The translations under genes were made by a program, and so were the position numbers. Of a stretch of DNA of 64,000 bases, positions 61,015 to 64,000 are shown piece after piece. Each line of letters begins with the position of its first letter. The stretch's first letter is position 1. Below the pieces are notes generated by a model. It was not told the DNA's origin and ran no database searches. It was given only the letters and a program-made list of their open reading frames with translations. Source of the DNA: Variovorax gracilis (GTDB taxonomy: Bacteria; Pseudomonadota; Gammaproteobacteria; Burkholderiales; Burkholderiaceae_C); NCBI RefSeq assembly GCF_030317115.1, contig NZ_JASZYF010000017.1:1-64000 (forward strand). The letters run 5' to 3'.

Positions 61015-61638
61015 CTAGGGCCGGGTTGGAGCATCGTTGACGCCGAGGCCCTGCAGCGGCAGTCGCAAGGTGATGCCCAGGCGCCCCAGCGGCGACGGCG
61101 CCGCATAGATGCGGCCCCGGTGCTCTCCGACGATCTGCGTGCAGAGCGCAACGCTCGCGAGCGATTCGCAGTCGCCGTGGGGCTGTGCGCATTGCGCGGA
61201 TGCCGCATCGAAGCATTGCGCGAGACGAGGCTCATCGGTGCCCGGTGCGCGGTCGATGAAGTTGACGACGGCCTGAGTGCCGTCGATGCGGCCCAGCACG
61301 TGCAGGGTGCTGCCGGCCTTCATCGCGCGGCAGGCGAACTCGACGATGTGCGCAAAGACTTCCTGCATCCCCGAACGATCGAGGAGCACCGGCAGCGGGT
61401 CGCCGGGAAGCTTCAGCTCCAATGCCATGCCGGCATCCTGGAGCCGGGCTTGCAGGGCGCCGGACATCTGCTGCAGCAGTTGCCGGATATCGGCCTGCTT
61501 GCACGAGAGAGGATTGGATGCGGCGGGTCGGGGGTGCGTCGCCGCGGCGGAGCCGCCGCTGCGCCGATCCAACAGGCGCCAGAATACGGAAAGCAGGATG
61601 AAGACGAAGAGGGCAATGGCGATCTGGGCTGTGTTCAT
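61015..61638 (-). CDS. Membrane protein with a degenerate histidine-kinase-type ATPase domain
   Basis: A 207-residue protein. One N-terminal helix (residues 5-22, QIAIALFVFILLSVFWRLLD) is followed, after a linker, by a GHKL-like fold. The C-terminal GEHRGRIYAAPSPLGRLGITLRLPL is the end of a kinase ATPase domain, but the N box asparagine (here VFAHIVEFACRAM), the DxGxG box (IDRAPG) and the ATP lid are lost, and no H box exists. It may be an inactive kinase relic or a partner protein. It lies upstream of the intradiol-like gene on the same strand. Confidence 0.72.
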   Translation of the reverse strand: MNTAQIAIALFVFILLSVFWRLLDRRSGGSAAATHPRPAASNPLSCKQADIRQLLQQMSGALQARLQDAGMALELKLPGDPLPVLLDRSGMQEVFAHIVEFACRAMKAGSTLHVLGRIDGTQAVVNFIDRAPGTDEPRLAQCFDAASAQCAQPHGDCESLASVALCTQIVGEHRGRIYAAPSPLGRLGITLRLPLQGLGVNDAPTRP

Positions 61639-61807
61639 GCAGGAGCGAGGTGGTGACGATGCGTCGCATTAGTCCCTGTCTCCGCTGTCGGTGCAACAGC
61701 TCCCGCACGCCTCATCGGGCCTTCAATATCTCTCCGCAATCCCGGCGCACGCCATCGCTCCGGCTTTCGGCGAGTGCCATCGAATGACCGAGAAACCAGG
61801 AGCGACC

Positions 61808-62299
61808 ATGTACCAGGAAGAATTCATGAAGCGCGCCATCGCGCTGTCGGCGCAGGCGCTCGACACGCCGGGCACCGAGCCATTCGGCGCCGTGGTCGTG
61901 AGGGACGGCGCGGTGGTGGGCGAGGGCTTCAATCACTCCGTGGCGCATTTCGATCCCACCTCGCACGGTGAGGTCGAGGCCATTCGTGATGCCTGCCGCA
62001 ATCTGAAGAGCGTCGATCTGAGCGGTTGCGATCTCTACACGTCGTGCGAGCCCTGCGCGCTGTGCGTGGCCGCCATGAGGATCGCGGGCATCGGCAAGCT
62101 CTACTACGCGGCTTCGCTTGCGCAGTCGGGTGAGGCTTTTGCGGGTGTGCCGGTGGAGGCCCGGCACCCTGTCGATGTGGAGGAACTGCGTGCCGAGGCA
62201 GGTGCACCGCTTGCTGCGCGTGCCATGCCTTCGGAGCAGAAACTCGACCGCGCGGCGGTCGAGGTGCTGGAGGCGTGGGCGGCGGGCCGGCGCGGCTAG
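61808..62299 (+). CDS. Nucleoside deaminase (cytidine/guanine deaminase fold)
   Basis: A 163-residue zinc hydrolase of the CDA superfamily. The catalytic motif is SHGEVEAIR (HxE), and the zinc cysteines are in SCEPCALC (PCxxC). AGGAG six bases before the ATG at 61808 decides the start. In this subgroup guanine deaminase (GuaD) is the best-known activity, converting guanine to xanthine, but other bases such as tRNA adenosine are edited by related enzymes. It lacks the tRNA-binding extras of TadA. Guanine deaminase is my preferred call. Confidence 0.88.
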   Translation: MYQEEFMKRAIALSAQALDTPGTEPFGAVVVRDGAVVGEGFNHSVAHFDPTSHGEVEAIRDACRNLKSVDLSGCDLYTSCEPCALCVAAMRIAGIGKLYYAASLAQSGEAFAGVPVEARHPVDVEELRAEAGAPLAARAMPSEQKLDRAAVEVLEAWAAGRRG

Positions 62300-62333
62300 C
62301 GCAGCGGGCCGCCGGCCTCTCAGGCTTTCAGGC

Positions 62334-63053
62334 TCAAGCGGCAGCATGGGCCGAGCGCGGCTCGGACATCGCCACGCGATAGATGATCGCGCCCAGCGCG
62401 GCACCGACCAGCGGAGCCACCCAGAACATCCATAACTGGTCCATCGCCCACTGCGGTGCGAACAGTGCCGGGCCGGTGCTGCGCGCCGGGTTGACGGAGG
62501 TCTTGGTCACGGGGATCGACACGAGGTGAATCAGCGCGAGGCACAGGCCGATCGCCATGCCTGCAAAGGCGTTCGAGGCGCGCTGCGCGGTGGAGCCCAG
62601 GATCACGAGCAGGAAGAACGCAGTCATCACGATCTCGCACACCAGTGCTGCGGCCATGCTGTACTGGCCGGGCGAGTTCGCCCCGAAGCCGTTGGCCGCA
62701 AAGCCACCGAGGTCGGCGTCGGGCTTGCCGGAGGCGATGAAGTACAGGACCCCGGCGGCGGCGCATGCGCCCGCCACCTGGGCCACCACGTAGCCCGGCA
62801 GCTTGCCGGCCGGCATGCGGCCTGCAACCACCAGGCCGAGCGAGACAGCCGGATTGAAGTGGCCGCCGGAGATGGGGCCGAACGCATAGGCGCCGGTGAC
62901 GACCGTCAGGCCGAAGGCGAGCGAGACACCGAGCAGCCCGATGCCGAGTTCGGGAAACGCTGCGGCGAGCACGGCGCTGCCGCAGCCGCCGAAGGTGAGC
63001 CAGAAGGTGCCGAGAAACTCGGCGGACCAGATCTTGAAATTGCCATGTTGCAT
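62334..63053 (-). CDS. aqpZ: Aquaporin Z
   Basis: A 239-residue water channel with six helices and two NPA half-helices (GGHFNPAVSLGL and VNPARSTGP). The N-terminal segment SAEFLGTFWLTFGGCGSAVLAAAFPELGIGLLGVSLAFGLTVV and the Arg after the second NPA match AqpZ rather than glycerol facilitators. It facilitates rapid water flow across the inner membrane. It starts 9 bases from the next gene's stop on the same strand. Confidence 0.97.
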   Translation of the reverse strand: MQHGNFKIWSAEFLGTFWLTFGGCGSAVLAAAFPELGIGLLGVSLAFGLTVVTGAYAFGPISGGHFNPAVSLGLVVAGRMPAGKLPGYVVAQVAGACAAAGVLYFIASGKPDADLGGFAANGFGANSPGQYSMAAALVCEIVMTAFFLLVILGSTAQRASNAFAGMAIGLCLALIHLVSIPVTKTSVNPARSTGPALFAPQWAMDQLWMFWVAPLVGAALGAIIYRVAMSEPRSAHAAA

Positions 63054-63062
63054 GAGGAGCTT

Positions 63063-63857
63063 TCAGTTCAGTTGTAGTGAGGGGGTGGGTTGCTGGAAAT
63101 GGGAAAGAGGTGCTGGAGCAAGGGGCGATGGCGGGGGAGAGGGCGCCATCCGCGTCAGCCGGTAGCCGGCGTGGGGAAAGGTTTCCAGGCTCCAGCCGCG
63201 TGAACCGCGCAGATGAAGCGCAGAGCGCACGTCCTTGATGACGGAACCGATGTTGTCGATGCGGTATCCGGTCTGGCCCTGCTCACCAGTGGGCAGCATC
63301 AGGCGCAAGGCCTTCCGCGTCAGCGTTCGGTGGACGTTGAAGAAGAGTTCGAGGGCGACATCGAAGGCGACCGGGTCCAGGCGCGCCTGGCGCCTTGCGA
63401 AGTTGACGCTCCTGCGGAGCGGATCGAAGGCATAGTCGCCCCATGAGAGGAGAGGGGACGAGCTTTCGAAGCCGTGGGCGTCCAGGAACGACAGGATCAC
63501 CCGGTAGAGATCGCTGAAGAACCGCGGCGCCACGGTGAAGTCATCGTCGGTGCTTGCGCGCTGAAGGATGAACCTTGGGTCGTTCTGCAACTTCAGGCCC
63601 AGCACGGGCACGTCGGACCCGACGATGCCGCGAATGGCAGCGAGCATGGGTTGCCCCTGGCTGTCCGATTCCGGCATATCGCCCAGCAGCAGCATGTCGA
63701 GCGTCCTCGCGCCCGTGCCCATGGCGGTGAGTTCTTCCAGGCTCGTGAACACGAGGGGCGCGTAGCGCTGCGCGCGTAGCGTGCGACGCATGTATTCGCG
63801 GGCACGCAGGGTGTAGGCGAGCACACCTGCGCGCCGCTTGGCAGCAAAACGAGACAT
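63063..63857 (-). CDS. Winged-helix regulator-like protein (OmpR-type C-terminus, degenerate receiver)
   Basis: A 264-residue protein. The first 120 residues have a receiver-like outline (MSRFAAKRRAGVLAYTLR... MLLLGDMPESDSQGQPML... DVPVLGLKL) with an LGD motif where LLD would be, but no acidic cluster. Residues about 140-245 resemble the OmpR/PhoB winged helix (GDYAFDPLRRSVNF...GYRIDNIGSVIKDVRSAL...AGYRL). A Pro-rich tail follows. AGGGAAG precedes the start at 63857. It precedes aqpZ on the same strand, which suggests control of aqpZ or osmotic genes, but this is inference. The remaining 63858-64000 shows no gene. Confidence 0.72.
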   Translation of the reverse strand: MSRFAAKRRAGVLAYTLRAREYMRRTLRAQRYAPLVFTSLEELTAMGTGARTLDMLLLGDMPESDSQGQPMLAAIRGIVGSDVPVLGLKLQNDPRFILQRASTDDDFTVAPRFFSDLYRVILSFLDAHGFESSSPLLSWGDYAFDPLRRSVNFARRQARLDPVAFDVALELFFNVHRTLTRKALRLMLPTGEQGQTGYRIDNIGSVIKDVRSALHLRGSRGWSLETFPHAGYRLTRMAPSPPPSPLAPAPLSHFQQPTPSLQLN

Positions 63858-64000
63858 GACGAGCTTCCCTTGATGCACTGCGCAGTGCGCGCGCATCGTT
63901 TTCTTGTGTGGGTGCCAACACGGTGGTCGGCGGTGGATCGGTTGGTAGACCGCTGCTCAAGAATGTAATTCTTTGGCGCTCACTGCCTAAGGGATAAGTT

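Noticed and set aside
1..64000. tRNA or rRNA genes
   Set aside because: I looked for CCA-adjacent cloverleaf cores and conserved rRNA stretches and recognised none.

Overview
The window reads as a chromosomal segment of a high-GC betaproteobacterium of the order Burkholderiales, most likely family Comamonadaceae and close to Variovorax. This is inferred from gene content: four tricarboxylate-type (Bug/TctC) periplasmic receptors, a TRAP transporter, an extended CoA-ester catabolic operon, a double-length UvrA, a recurring 3'-end palindromic repeat, and uniformly high GC third positions. I see no insertion sequence, prophage, CRISPR array, tRNA or rRNA gene. One non-coding RNA gene, RNase P RNA (rnpB), is clear.

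Layout. 1-8.9 kb: a membrane-anchored cyclic-nucleotide-binding protein, an operon of HMG-CoA lyase, YbaK-type deacylase, DUF1289 protein and 2-hydroxychromene-2-carboxylate isomerase, an MHS-family transporter with a large insert, a small membrane protein, a DnaJ-like cochaperone, an acyl-CoA hydrolase/transferase and a nucleotidyltransferase-fold protein. 9.2-16.1 kb: a tandem-fused UvrA of about 1,940 residues (four ABC modules), followed directly by a deacetylase of the acetylpolyamine/histone type. 16.2-20.5 kb: an orphan Bug receptor and a DctP/DctQ/DctM TRAP system whose receptor gene is separated from its permease genes by a large structured palindrome.

20.6-34.8 kb: a minus-strand run encoding, in transcription order, a fused enoyl-CoA hydratase/3-hydroxyacyl-CoA dehydrogenase, thiolase, two acyl-CoA dehydrogenases, a CaiB-type CoA-transferase, a Bug receptor, an acyl-CoA ligase, a second Bug receptor, EtfB, EtfA and a nitronate monooxygenase-like flavoprotein. 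The gene set resembles the pimeloyl-CoA/dicarboxylate beta-oxidation operon (pim) with its own electron acceptor and uptake receptors. A divergent LysR regulator faces it across a short region with three TTGACA half-sites.

35.9-44.8 kb: a zinc-ribbon/class III cyclase/AAA ATPase/TPR protein with a peroxiredoxin-like partner, a short RadC/JAB protein, the pyrC-NYN-DUF3025 overlapping trio, an OmpA-like protein whose terminator lies inside the convergent DUF3025 gene, and HtpX. 44.8-50.4 kb: a FAD-dependent oxidoreductase, cysteine synthase, rnpB, a pseudouridine synthase-like protein with the catalytic Asp replaced by Glu, and a Nudix-metallo-beta-lactamase fusion. 50.5-64 kb: another Bug receptor, a TPR protein, the NfeD-slipin pair, a LysR/SDR divergent pair, CorA, a proline-rich lipoprotein, an OmpR/BaeS-type two-component system, an exported intradiol-dioxygenase-like protein, a degenerate histidine-kinase ATPase protein, a nucleoside deaminase, aquaporin Z and a degenerate winged-helix regulator.

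Nine copies of a roughly 50-100 bp palindromic element lie just after gene 3' ends; eight have the same orientation relative to the upstream gene, which suggests a role in transcript 3'-end formation or stability.
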